Source: Anaerolineae bacterium (GTDB taxonomy: Bacteria; Chloroflexota; Anaerolineae; Aggregatilineales; Phototrophicaceae). Taken from it: a stretch of 64,000 bases of DNA. The notes under the pieces are model-generated. The model was not told the origin of the DNA, did no database searches, and was given only the letters and a program-made list of their open reading frames with translations. Position 1 is the stretch's first letter. Each line of letters begins with the position of its first letter. Made by a program: the position numbers and the translations under genes. The stretch lies in the NCBI GenBank assembly GCA_022843745.1, contig JALHNB010000010.1, positions 1-64,000 on the forward strand, in the 5' to 3' direction. Of this stretch, positions 25,808 to 33,688 are shown piece by piece.

Positions 25808-26395
25808 CTATATTTTTTCGGCTGACAGCACAATTTGAAAAGGATAGTAGTCGATATAGTAGACGCGATAGCTTGCGCCCTGTTCAAAAAACTCAATCGA
25901 GCGTGCGTTGCCGAAGCGAAATAATTTGCCGATCATGCCACGCTTGATTCGCAGTTCATAGCGCATGTAGCGTGTTGTTGGTCGTGCGGAAGCGACTTTC
26001 ATCAGCACGTGCGCGGTACCCTCGGCGACACGGATGCGCCGCGCACGAGCATCCCGACCAATCCACCAGGAATAAATGAAACTGACAGCCAGAATAAACA
26101 GGAACAAAAGCGTGATGAACAGAAATAGAATGCCCTGCTTCTGAAAAAACGCTGCCAGATTCTCGTTCTGGTTATTGAATTCGACGATGAGGCCGATCAC
26201 CATCAATACCCCAAAGAATATCAGCACCCAGATGGCTGTTCGCCGCGAGTCGCGCTGCCGGGTCTGGACGATGCTTGCGATAAGCTGCTCCTGCTCCGGT
26301 GTCAAATTACCCAGACGATTCGCAGCCAGGTCGTTTGGCGTGAAGGTGAAGTCCGGGACATAAAGTGAGGTGTAACTAGTATGGATATTTCCCAC
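25808..26395 (-). CDS. Membrane protein, paralogue of the protein at 34983-35504
   Basis: 195 residues, starting GTG directly after the TAA of the glycosyltransferase gene (TAAGTG). Two membrane helices (about residues 55-73 and 88-110) separate a charged N-terminal part from a C-terminal cytoplasmic beta-rich domain. The N-terminal DLAANRLGNLTPEQ and the C-terminal YRVYYIDYYPFQIVLSAEKI match DLEANRNEYITKKQ and YFVYYAPHSKMIFSAERF in the protein at 34983-35504, with the same two-helix arrangement, so both belong to one family, which I cannot name. The C-terminal phrase (YVDYYP..ILSAE) suggests a PH-like sheet. Confidence 0.7.
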   Translation of the reverse strand: MGNIHTSYTSLYVPDFTFTPNDLAANRLGNLTPEQEQLIASIVQTRQRDSRRTAIWVLIFFGVLMVIGLIVEFNNQNENLAAFFQKQGILFLFITLLFLFILAVSFIYSWWIGRDARARRIRVAEGTAHVLMKVASARPTTRYMRYELRIKRGMIGKLFRFGNARSIEFFEQGASYRVYYIDYYPFQIVLSAEKI

Positions 26396-27538
26396 TTATG
26401 ACTTGCTTTGCATGACTTTCTCGTATACGGCGAGTGTTTCTTTGGCGGTTTTGCGCCAGCTAAATTTGGTCGCTTGCGCTAAACCTTCGTTAATCTGCTG
26501 TTGGCGCAGCGGCTCTTGCAGTAAAAGCGCGATAATCGCTCCGGCCATTTTTCGTGCGTTCCCGGATTCGATCAAAAATGCGCCGCTTCCTGCGATTTCT
26601 GGTATCGACGAATTTTCATTGGCGACAACGGGAGTCCCGCTTGCCATCGCCTCAACAACGGGCAGGCCAAATCCTTCGTAGCTGCTGGGGAAGACGAACA
26701 CCCGCGCCAGTCGATAGATGGAGGGCTTATCGGCCTCGTCTACATAGCCAATCCAGTGAATATCATCGGTAATTTCCAGGTCGGCAGCATATTTGCGCAT
26801 ATCGGGGAACATCGGCGTTCCCCATTTCGGCTCTTTACCCGCCAGCACTAGCGGTGTGTTATCGCCTTCTGCTTGCAGAACATAGGTGTAGGCCAGTAAA
26901 AGCTGATTAAACTGTTTGCGCACATCGAATCCGCCAATCCCTAGAATAAATTGGTCGGGCAGATTGTACTTTTTGCGTACAGCCTCGTCGCGCTCCGCGC
27001 CCATACGTGGGTGGAACGACTCGTCCGGTGCGAGATAGGTGGTGGTGATCGACTCGGCGGGAATATCGAGATGCTCGACAATATCGGCTTTCGAGGCATC
27101 GCTTAACGTGAGGATATGCGCCGAGCCACGTGCCGCCGTGCTGACCAGCGAGGTGTATAAACGTGCTTTAAAGCCTTGCGAATACTCCGGCATGACCAGT
27201 GGAATCACATCCAGAACGGATGTCACCAGCGGCGCGGGGGATGACAGCGGCGGCCCCCAATAGGGAACATGGGCAATATCCGCGCTGACACGCCCGACCA
27301 TCTGAGGGAAAATTTGCTGCTCAAACCAGACCTTGCCGATGTCGCCGCTTGAGCCTTTGGTGGGGACAACGCTCACGTTATCCGGCAAATCATCTACTGA
27401 GGAAATGCGGGCTGGCAGAATCAGAGACATCTGCAAATCGGGCGCGACTTTGCGTAAATTGTGCAGTAGACGGCGCAAATATTGGCCGCTGCCTGTGTGA
27501 GGCTGATCCCAAAACCAGCCGTTGAATGCAATGTGCAT
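26396..27538 (-). CDS. Glycosyltransferase family 4-type protein
   Basis: 380-residue GT-B fold enzyme. The opening MHIAFNGWFWDQPHTGSGQYLRRL and IAHVPYWGPPLSSPAP are the acceptor-domain loops; the C-terminal half has ILGIGGFDVRKQFNQLLLAYTYVL and the nucleotide-sugar site FVFPSSYEGFGLPVVEAMASGTPVV, with the E-x7-E pair, and NSSIPEIAGSGAFLIE. These mark a retaining GT4 enzyme. It probably adds a sugar to a glycolipid or surface polysaccharide; the acceptor cannot be read. It leads a three-gene unit with the membrane protein and DUF3291 gene. Confidence 0.92.
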   Translation of the reverse strand: MHIAFNGWFWDQPHTGSGQYLRRLLHNLRKVAPDLQMSLILPARISSVDDLPDNVSVVPTKGSSGDIGKVWFEQQIFPQMVGRVSADIAHVPYWGPPLSSPAPLVTSVLDVIPLVMPEYSQGFKARLYTSLVSTAARGSAHILTLSDASKADIVEHLDIPAESITTTYLAPDESFHPRMGAERDEAVRKKYNLPDQFILGIGGFDVRKQFNQLLLAYTYVLQAEGDNTPLVLAGKEPKWGTPMFPDMRKYAADLEITDDIHWIGYVDEADKPSIYRLARVFVFPSSYEGFGLPVVEAMASGTPVVANENSSIPEIAGSGAFLIESGNARKMAGAIIALLLQEPLRQQQINEGLAQATKFSWRKTAKETLAVYEKVMQSKS

Positions 27539-27549
27539 GGGAACCCTTT

Positions 27550-27620
27550 AGCTTGTCAGCCAGTCAGCTTATCAGCCAGTCAGCAAAAGCTGAAATGCTG
27601 AGACGCTGACCCGCTAAATC
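27550..27620. repeat. GCTGA-type intergenic repeat, copy 2
   Basis: Two 16-base units AGCTT(G/A)TCAGCCAGTC (27550-27565, 27566-27581) are followed by spaced GCTGA motifs and GCTGACCCGCTAAA, the string shared with 11124-11137. It separates the Fur-family gene from the glycosyltransferase gene. Confidence 0.75.
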
Positions 27621-27629
27621 GCTGATATG

Positions 27630-28055
27630 CTATGAACAACGATCACATAACCCGTAGAATTCTAGCAGATGCCCCGTCAGACGTACATTCAATTGGCGTT
27701 CCAATTCCGTCTCAAGCTGACCGAGATGGCAGTCTTCAAATTCGATCACGCGGTTGCAATTGGTGCAGATAATGTGATGGTGATGACCGCCGGGAAGCAT
27801 GACGTAAGTCGGGGTGGTGCTGCTGTCGATATACGTCGGGCGAATGATCGACAGGCGTGTGAACAAATCCAGCGCCCGAAAGACGCTTGCCCGTCCAATT
27901 TCCGAGTCGATTTTATCCACCTCGTCCAGCACTTGTGTCGAGGTCATATGACCGCCGTGTGATTCCAGGACATTCAGCACGGTCAGTCGTGCGTTCGTCA
28001 ATTTATAGCCCGTGTCGCGCAAACGCTGTGCGCGTGGGCTGAGTTCTTCAGACAT
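27630..28055 (-). CDS. zur: Fur-family metalloregulator, probably Zur
   Basis: 141 residues from the ATG at 28055, which has AAGGA 8-12 bases upstream; a 14-codon upstream extension looks spurious. The winged-helix part is RLRDTGYKLTNARLTVLNVLESHGGHMTSTQVLDEVDK, then the hinge and the metal-binding domain GGHHHHIICTNCNRVIEFEDCHLG with the structural zinc pairs CTNC and CDRC at the C-terminus. Placed divergently from a zinc-type binding protein gene with two 19-base operator boxes between them, so zinc uptake control is the best reading. Fur or PerR function cannot be excluded from the protein alone. Confidence 0.85.
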   Translation of the reverse strand: MSEELSPRAQRLRDTGYKLTNARLTVLNVLESHGGHMTSTQVLDEVDKIDSEIGRASVFRALDLFTRLSIIRPTYIDSSTTPTYVMLPGGHHHHIICTNCNRVIEFEDCHLGQLETELERQLNVRLTGHLLEFYGLCDRCS

Positions 28056-28090
28056 ACAATAAATCCTTGACAGTTTTTGCTCGTTAATCC

Positions 28091-28148
28091 TTGACAATCC
28101 TCACTCATTGAGATAATGTATCATTTTTTAATGAGACATTGTATCATT
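28091..28148 (+). promoter_or_regulatory. Promoter and two Fur/Zur boxes before the metal-binding protein gene
   Basis: Promoter TTGACA (28091-28096), 17-base spacer, TAATGT (28114-28119). Box 1 (28107-28125) covers the -10; Box 2, AATGAGACA-T-TGTATCATT (28130-28148), has the 9-1-9 arrangement of Fur-family operators with 8 of 9 arm positions paired. Both boxes share TGTATCATT. Repressor binding would block the promoter. A second TTGACA at 28066-28071 in the repeat AATCCTTGACA may serve other transcription. Confidence 0.8.
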
Positions 28149-28176
28149 TCGTTGTAGTTCTGATGAGGGAATAAAA

Positions 28177-29223
28177 ATGAACAGAAAAAACACCAGACAT
28201 TCATTATCCGCTTTTTATGCACTCAACATCTTTATTCTACTCTCTTTTTTGCTCATTATTCCAGCTAATGCACATGCCCAGGCTGAAACCCTCAAAGTCG
28301 TCGCCACCACGACGATGATTGCTGATGTCGCGCAAAATGTCGGCGGCGATCTGGTGGATGTGGTCGCCTTGATCCCCGCAGATTCAGATGTTCATGCTTA
28401 CCAGCCGACACCAACTGATACGGCGTTAGTCGCGCAGGCCGATATTGTATTGGTCAATGGCGCGGGACTGGAAAGTTTTCTCAGCGGCTTGATGGAAAAT
28501 GCCGCGACTAAAGAACCAGTGGTCGTCTCCAAGGGGATTGAAATTCTGGCTTTTGGCGAACACGAGCATGAGAGCGAAACGGAAGATGCTCACAGCGAAG
28601 ATGAGCATGTCGGTGTATTAGGTGTAGATGCCGAATGTGAGGGACACGAAGAGGAAGTTCACGAAGAAGGCGTAGGCGACCACGAACACGGTAGCTGTGA
28701 TCCTCATGTCTGGACTGACCCGAAAAATGTGATGATCTGGGCAGATAATATTGCCGAAACTTTTGCCGCTGCCGATCCCGCCAACGCAGAAACTTATCGC
28801 GCCAATGCCGCTGCTTATATCGAGCAGTTGACGGCACTGGACACCGAAGTTACCGATATTCTCTCGGTTATCCCGGATGACAGGCGGATTCTCGTCACCA
28901 ATCACGAATTTTTCGGCTATTTCGCACACGCCTATGGTTTTGAAGTGGTTGGCACGGTGATTTCTGGCGGCAGCACGTTGGCTGAACCCGATCCCCAGCA
29001 ACTTGCTGATCTGGTAACGTTGGTTAAGTCGGAAAATGTCCCCGCGATTTTTGTTGAGGTTTCCGCCAATGACCGTTTAGCCGAGGTGATCGCGAGTGAA
29101 ACAGGCATTGATGTTGTGACCGCCATTTACAGCGATTCTCTCAGCGCCGCCGATGGCCCGGCATCGACCTACCTGGATTATCTGCGCTATAATGCTCAGA
29201 TTATTGCCGAGGCGTTGAGTTAA
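28177..29223 (+). CDS. znuA: Zinc/manganese ABC transporter substrate-binding protein (ZnuA-like)
   Basis: Extracytoplasmic metal-binding protein of the cluster A-I family, 348 residues. Signal peptide to about residue 35. Metal ligands expected of the family are seen: His73 (DVHAYQPTP), His177 (DPHVWTDP), a His in LVTNHEFFGYFAHAYG (about 243) and an Asp/Glu near the end (AIYSDSL). The loop between the first two ligands (about 128-174) is rich in His, Glu and Asp, a mark of zinc-specific ZnuA rather than manganese proteins. The Zur-like boxes upstream agree. Cleavage without a lipobox implies a free or differently anchored protein, odd for a Gram-positive-type wall. Confidence 0.92.
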   Translation: MNRKNTRHSLSAFYALNIFILLSFLLIIPANAHAQAETLKVVATTTMIADVAQNVGGDLVDVVALIPADSDVHAYQPTPTDTALVAQADIVLVNGAGLESFLSGLMENAATKEPVVVSKGIEILAFGEHEHESETEDAHSEDEHVGVLGVDAECEGHEEEVHEEGVGDHEHGSCDPHVWTDPKNVMIWADNIAETFAAADPANAETYRANAAAYIEQLTALDTEVTDILSVIPDDRRILVTNHEFFGYFAHAYGFEVVGTVISGGSTLAEPDPQQLADLVTLVKSENVPAIFVEVSANDRLAEVIASETGIDVVTAIYSDSLSAADGPASTYLDYLRYNAQIIAEALS

Positions 29224-29237
29224 TCATCAGAGGGGCG

Positions 29238-29519
29238 ATGGCTGAGACGCTTGAAACTTATATGGATGCTGATGGTCGCATAACCGAATGGCCGGGCAAG
29301 AAAAAAAACGATGTCAAAAAGCTGATTCTGGATTATATGGCATCGAAATTTGAGCCAGGTGTGGAATATACCGAGCGCGAAGTCAACGACATCCTCAAGC
29401 GTTACCATACCTTCGAGGATTGGGCGCTGCTGCGTCGCGAACTTTTTGAACAGGGCTATATGAATCGGACGAAAAGCGGCTCGGCCTACTGGCTGACACC
29501 TAATACGAAGCTCATTTGA
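29238..29519 (+). CDS. DUF2087 protein
   Basis: 93 residues. GRITEWPGKKKNDVKKLILDYMASKFEPGVEYTEREVNDILKRYHTFEDWALLRRELFEQGYMNRTKSGSAYW is the whole DUF2087 domain, which in other proteins follows ArsR-type regulators and looks like a winged helix. It lies between the binding protein and ATPase of the metal transporter, 14 bases after the former, so it belongs to the same unit; a role in metal response is inference. GAGGGGCG lies very close to the ATG. Confidence 0.88.
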   Translation: MAETLETYMDADGRITEWPGKKKNDVKKLILDYMASKFEPGVEYTEREVNDILKRYHTFEDWALLRRELFEQGYMNRTKSGSAYWLTPNTKLI

Positions 29520-29545
29520 TGGGTTTTACCAGAGTAATTTGAATT

Positions 29546-30373
29546 ATGGCAGCAATAACTACCAACGGACGATACGAACACTCGATACTTTCGCTTATTG
29601 AAGAACCGATTCTGACCGTTCGCAACCTGACCGTCATCTATAACGACGAGCCTGCGCTGGATGCGGTCAATTTTGAGATCAACGCGGGCGAACGGGTCGC
29701 GATTATTGGCCCAAATGGGGCGGGAAAATCAACACTCATCAAAGCGGTGATGGGGCTGCTGCAACCACGCTCTGGTCAGATCGTGATTAAAGGCGGCAGA
29801 GAACAGCGAATCGGTTACGTACCACAGTATGAGGCCGTCAACTGGGATTTCCCGGTGACAGTGCGTGATGTGGTGATGATGGGACGTGCGCGTCAGATCG
29901 GCTGGTTTCGCTGGCCTGGACGCGAACACTGGACAGCAGTCGAGGCGGCGTTGGAGCGCGTGGGTATGGCTGAATTTTCCAAAAAACAGATCGGCGAACT
30001 CAGCGGTGGGCAGCGGCGGCGTGTTTTCATCGCTCGTGCACTGGCGCAGCAGGCCGAAATGTTGATTCTGGATGAGCCGTTCAGCGGTGTAGACTCCAGC
30101 GCGCAGGCCAGTATGATGGAAATACTCGATTCGCTGAATAACGACGGCCTGACGATTATCCTCAGCACCCACGATCTGAATCTGGCTTTCCAGCGTTTCG
30201 ATAAGGTCATGGCGCTCAAACGCCGCATGATCGCCTATGGGCAGCCCTCGGAAATTTATACGCCGGACATATTGTCGCAACTTTACGGTGGGAAATTGGC
30301 AACCTGGGCGGAAGGTCAGCAGATCACAGTGTTTGTGGACGACCATGACTGCCACGATCATGGGAGCCATTGA
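29546..30373 (+). CDS. znuC: Zinc/manganese ABC transporter ATPase (ZnuC/MntB-like)
   Basis: 275-residue ATP-binding subunit: Walker A GPNGAGKST, Q-loop region IGYVPQYEAVNWDFPVTVRDVVMMGR (typical of cluster A-I metal transporters), signature LSGGQRRRVFIARAL, Walker B MLILDEPFSGVD. The C-terminus has a His/Asp tail (DDHDCHDHGSH) that may bind metal. It follows the binding protein and DUF2087 genes. The permease that should complete the transporter is not in this window: the next gene encodes a membrane protein of a different type. Confidence 0.92.
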   Translation: MAAITTNGRYEHSILSLIEEPILTVRNLTVIYNDEPALDAVNFEINAGERVAIIGPNGAGKSTLIKAVMGLLQPRSGQIVIKGGREQRIGYVPQYEAVNWDFPVTVRDVVMMGRARQIGWFRWPGREHWTAVEAALERVGMAEFSKKQIGELSGGQRRRVFIARALAQQAEMLILDEPFSGVDSSAQASMMEILDSLNNDGLTIILSTHDLNLAFQRFDKVMALKRRMIAYGQPSEIYTPDILSQLYGGKLATWAEGQQITVFVDDHDCHDHGSH

Positions 30374-30452
30374 CAGATAACCACGACAAGCTGGATGATG
30401 ACTGTCATTGCAGCGCAAAAAGGCAAAATGAACGCAATTGACGCGAGTGGGG

Positions 30453-30458
30453 TATAAT
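30453..30458 (+). promoter_or_regulatory. -10 element before the ABC-2-like membrane gene
   Basis: Perfect TATAAT 16 bases before the ATG at 30474. No good -35 at 17 bases; TTGACG occurs only 9 bases upstream. Transcription would begin within about 10 bases of the ATG, giving a nearly leaderless mRNA. Confidence 0.4.
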
Positions 30459-30473
30459 AAACGTTATCATCCC

Positions 30474-31328
30474 ATGAATGAGCGCATTATGGCGGAGCAA
30501 ACGACCAGCACCTCAAATATGATCCGTTTATGGCAGCAGCATACGCCATCGTTAGATCGTCGTTTGCCAGGTTGGGCGCGGCGTTCTGACCCGATTGTCC
30601 GGCGGCATCTGGGGATTTACTGGAAAATGCTGCCGCTCGAAATTGATATTTTGCTGCGCATCTATCTGGTTCAGGTGGGCTTCATTCTGGTTTCGATGGT
30701 ATTCCCAATTCTCCTGCCACTTGTTTTTACGCTTTTACCCGTCTCGCTGACCATGCTCCCTTTTGTTTTTATCGCCTATGGGCGCACGCTCATCTGCGTC
30801 GGTAATTTTGCCACGCGCATGATCGTTGACGAGAAAAATCACAACACGCTTGCTCTGCTCATGACCACGCCGCTGACTCTGCGGCATATTCTTTATAGTA
30901 AATCGGCGGCAAGTGTCTGGCGGCAAATTGAGGACTTGAGTCTGATTATTATGGCGAGCGCACTCTTGAGTCTGCCATTTATCGGGTTGCAATATGCGTC
31001 CTATTGGTCGTTTGATGATTTTACGATTCTTTCGCGCTTGTCCTTGGTTTTGGGATTGGGCGCGTCTCTTATCCGGCTGATTATCGAGCCGTTCATGGTC
31101 GCGGCGCTGGCAATGGTGGTTGGTGCTGGCGTACCGTCGCGTGTTTATGCCTCCATTTCGCTGGGCGTTACTTGTGCTTTCTATTTCCTGTTCATCAACT
31201 TGCCTCGTTTGTTGCCGCTTTCGGCAGAAATGCGCGTCTTCGTCGAGTTCGTGCTGCCCGTCGTCATGCCGCTGGTCATCACCTGGGGCGCGTTCCGGCT
31301 GGCCGATGCCATTCTGCGCCGCGACTGA
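30474..31328 (+). CDS. ABC-2-like multi-spanning membrane protein
   Basis: 284 residues with about six helices. The segment FATRMIVDEKNHNTLALLMTTPLTLRHILYSK has the pattern of ABC-2 exporter permeases (E/D-K-x-x-x-T-LxLLMxTPL), so it may be the membrane part of an exporter whose ATPase is elsewhere. It is not a ZnuB-type permease although it follows znuC. Start chosen at 30474; 30489 is also possible, and neither has a good ribosome-binding site. Confidence 0.65.
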   Translation: MNERIMAEQTTSTSNMIRLWQQHTPSLDRRLPGWARRSDPIVRRHLGIYWKMLPLEIDILLRIYLVQVGFILVSMVFPILLPLVFTLLPVSLTMLPFVFIAYGRTLICVGNFATRMIVDEKNHNTLALLMTTPLTLRHILYSKSAASVWRQIEDLSLIIMASALLSLPFIGLQYASYWSFDDFTILSRLSLVLGLGASLIRLIIEPFMVAALAMVVGAGVPSRVYASISLGVTCAFYFLFINLPRLLPLSAEMRVFVEFVLPVVMPLVITWGAFRLADAILRRD

Positions 31329-31405
31329 AACATTTTTTACAGAATTTTAGTGAATCCGCGCCCATAAGCCGCCTATAATAAATATTAGAATATCGGGAGT
31401 AGTTT

Positions 31406-32041
31406 ATGCAGCGTTTTCGTGAACCGATGAATGGCTTCACGCATTTGGTTGGCGTGTTTTTGGGGATTATCGGCTTAGTCTGGCTCGTCAGTGAAACGCG
31501 CGATTATCCCGAAAAAATGATTTCGATGGTGGTTTACGGTGTGAGCATTATTTTGCTGTATGCTGCCAGCACCACATTTCATCTGGTGAAAGGTTCTGAG
31601 CAAACCGTTTTGCGCTTGCGCCGCATCGACCACGCCGCGATTTATGTCATGATCGCCGGAACTTACACGCCGATTGTTTATAACGTTCTAAGTGGCAATT
31701 GGCGTTGGGTTATTTTGGGCGTTGTGTGGGCGCTGGCGATAACGGGCGTGGTTTACAAGCTGCTGTTTTTGCACGGAGATCGGAATCACCTCTCGACTCT
31801 GTTGTATGTTGGTATGGGCTGGATGGGTATTCTTATTTTTCCATTGGCACTGCCTCAGATACAGTCTGGCGCACTCTGGCTGATTTTGATTGGCGGCGTA
31901 GTGTATACGATAGGCGCTGTTGTCTTTACGCTGCAAAAACCCAATTTACACCGGAATTTTGGTCATCATGAACTCTGGCATTTGTTCGTGCTGGCGGGGA
32001 GTGTCTTGCATTTTGCCGCAGTTTTGCGTTACATTGCATAG
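31406..32041 (+). CDS. Hemolysin III / TrhA family membrane protein
   Basis: 211-residue seven-helix protein of the PAQR superfamily. Family marks are EPMNGFTHLVGVFLG at the N-terminus, the metal-site segments STTFHLVKGS and RRIDHAAIYVMIAGTYTPI, and the C-terminal HHELWHLFVLAGSVLHFAAVL whose histidines complete the site. Members are thought to be membrane hydrolases affecting membrane fluidity; the hemolysin name is historical. GGGAG precedes the ATG and TATAAT lies at 31374-31379. Confidence 0.92.
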   Translation: MQRFREPMNGFTHLVGVFLGIIGLVWLVSETRDYPEKMISMVVYGVSIILLYAASTTFHLVKGSEQTVLRLRRIDHAAIYVMIAGTYTPIVYNVLSGNWRWVILGVVWALAITGVVYKLLFLHGDRNHLSTLLYVGMGWMGILIFPLALPQIQSGALWLILIGGVVYTIGAVVFTLQKPNLHRNFGHHELWHLFVLAGSVLHFAAVLRYIA

Positions 32042-32056
32042 CTGGTACGGCATGAA

Positions 32057-32085
32057 TATCATATTGGTAAGGTATGAATATGATA
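32057..32085. repeat. AT-rich hairpin before the thioredoxin gene
   Basis: TATCATATT and AATATGATA pair perfectly around an 11-base loop. Located between the stop of the TrhA-like gene and the thioredoxin gene; it lacks a T-run and could be an operator. Confidence 0.5.
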
Positions 32086-32127
32086 CGCTGTCTAAATAAC
32101 ATAAACTAAAAGTGGTTAAGAGGAATC

Positions 32128-32880
32128 ATGCAAGAATTGATTGTACTGACGGACGACAGTCTCGACAAATTACTTCTCAGCGATAAACCAGCCCTGATTC
32201 TGTTTACCAGCGGCGATGGCATACGCGGTGATTTTTCAACTGCTTTTAAGAAAGCTGTCGCTGAACAGCAAGGCATTGTCATCGCTCAGATCGACCCCAC
32301 CCGCAATCCGAAGGCCGCCGCGCGTTTTGGTGTGGGCGATAAGCCTGTGCTGGTCGGTTGGTACTGTGGCGAGGAAGTTGTCCGGCGTAATAAACCCTGG
32401 GGAACTGATTTACCGTTAGCGATTGAAATGATGGAAAACAGGGTACAAACGATGAATCCCGATGTTGCTGAAGAGAAAAAAGAAGAACCCGCTAAACAGG
32501 TTGTCGTCGATACCAAGCCTGTTGCGGTGACAGATGCGACTTTCCAGGCGGAAGTGATAGATTATCACCTGCCTGTGCTGGTCGATTTCTGGGCGCCCTG
32601 GTGCGGGCCATGTCGGTCAGTCGCGCCCGTTTTGGAAAAGCTGGCAGCCGAATTTGCCGGGCAGATTCGTATCGCCAAAGTGAACACCGATGAAAATCAG
32701 GGATTGTCGCAGAATTTCCAGATTATGAGCATCCCGACGATTATGCTCATCAAAGAGAAGACGATTGTCTTCAGCCAGCCCGGTGCGCTGCCGGAGTCGG
32801 CCTTCCGCGATCTCATCAAGCAGTTGATCGCGCTCAAGTTGCCGCCGAAAGATCAGCAAAAACAGCCTGAAGCCAAGTAA
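32128..32880 (+). CDS. Two-domain thioredoxin, N-terminal domain without active site
   Basis: 250 residues, cytoplasmic. The C-terminal half (about 128-240) is a classic thioredoxin with DFWAPWCGPCRSVAPVLEKLAAEF (Cys159, Cys162) and the cis-Pro segment IMSIPTIMLI. The N-terminal half (1-105) has a thioredoxin-like pattern (PALILFTSGDGIRGDFSTAF, IAQIDPTRNPKAAARFGVGDKPVLVGW) with no CxxC. A charged linker (EEKKEEPAKQ) joins them. It probably reduces protein disulfides; the first domain may bind partners. AGAGGA precedes the ATG; a strong terminator follows. Confidence 0.88.
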   Translation: MQELIVLTDDSLDKLLLSDKPALILFTSGDGIRGDFSTAFKKAVAEQQGIVIAQIDPTRNPKAAARFGVGDKPVLVGWYCGEEVVRRNKPWGTDLPLAIEMMENRVQTMNPDVAEEKKEEPAKQVVVDTKPVAVTDATFQAEVIDYHLPVLVDFWAPWCGPCRSVAPVLEKLAAEFAGQIRIAKVNTDENQGLSQNFQIMSIPTIMLIKEKTIVFSQPGALPESAFRDLIKQLIALKLPPKDQQKQPEAK

Positions 32881-32900
32881 AACAATCGCATCGACGACAT

Positions 32901-32929
32901 GCCTCACTCTCTGGGTGAGGCTTTTTTTT
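32901..32929 (+). terminator. Rho-independent terminator after the thioredoxin gene
   Basis: GCCTCAC-TCTCTGG-GTGAGGC followed by eight Ts. Confidence 0.92.
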
Positions 32930-32984
32930 GCCAATTGTCTCTGTAAAATATGATTTTGGGGACGCAAAGACCGGGGATCGTAAA

Positions 32985-33665
32985 ATGAGTAAAAAACATC
33001 TGATTCTGTTCGATATTGACGGCACGCTGCTGTGGACACGCGGTTCTGGCCGGGTGACAACGCAAGCGGCGATGATGGACGTTTTCGGAACGTGTGGCGC
33101 ACTGGAAACGCATAATTTCGGTGGCAAAACGGATTGGCTGACGCTGGTCGAACTATTAACGGAATATTCGTCAGAGGATATTGGGCGGCATATGCCCGCT
33201 TATGAGCAGGCGATGGCGCTTCATATGGCGCGTGTTATCACCGAATATACGACAGAGCCTTGCCCCGGTGCGCTGGATGTCGTCCATGCGCTGCGGGCGC
33301 GTGATGATGTCTTGCTGGGGATCGTGACGGGCAACGTTTCGCTGACCGTACCGATCAAGCTGCGTGCGGCGGGTTTTGACCCGGACTGGTTTCCGGTAGG
33401 CGCGTATGGCAGCGAGGCGATGGATCGCGATCATTTGCCCGCGATTGCGCTCGCACGGGCGATCAAACATTTCGGTCAACCGATCACGCCAGAGCAGGTG
33501 ACGGTGATAGGGGATACGCCAGCGGACATTTCCTGTGCGCGGGCATTAGGGGCGCGTGCCGTTGCTGTAAAGACCGGATTCAGCAAACATGAAGAACTGG
33601 TTGCCGCCAAGCCAGATATTTTGCTGGACGATTTGACGGGATTGATGAAGGTATTGGGATATTAG
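32985..33665 (+). CDS. HAD-superfamily hydrolase
   Basis: 226 residues from the ATG at 32985; an ORF reading back to 32928 would begin inside the terminator. Motif I LILFDIDGTLL (Asp10, Asp12), motif II IVTGNVS, the lysine/loop region and motif IV VIGDTPADISCARALGARAVAVKTG are all present, with a C1-type helical cap. This is the phosphoglycolate phosphatase-like subgroup; the substrate is unknown. Confidence 0.9.
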   Translation: MSKKHLILFDIDGTLLWTRGSGRVTTQAAMMDVFGTCGALETHNFGGKTDWLTLVELLTEYSSEDIGRHMPAYEQAMALHMARVITEYTTEPCPGALDVVHALRARDDVLLGIVTGNVSLTVPIKLRAAGFDPDWFPVGAYGSEAMDRDHLPAIALARAIKHFGQPITPEQVTVIGDTPADISCARALGARAVAVKTGFSKHEELVAAKPDILLDDLTGLMKVLGY

Positions 33666-33688
33666 CTGGTGATCGCTTCTGTATCTGC

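Noticed and set aside
30474-31328. Reading the membrane protein after znuC as the missing ZnuB permease
   Set aside because: It has the E-K-x-x-x-T-LxLLMTTPL pattern of ABC-2 proteins and none of the ABC-3 permease features; it also has its own -10 element.
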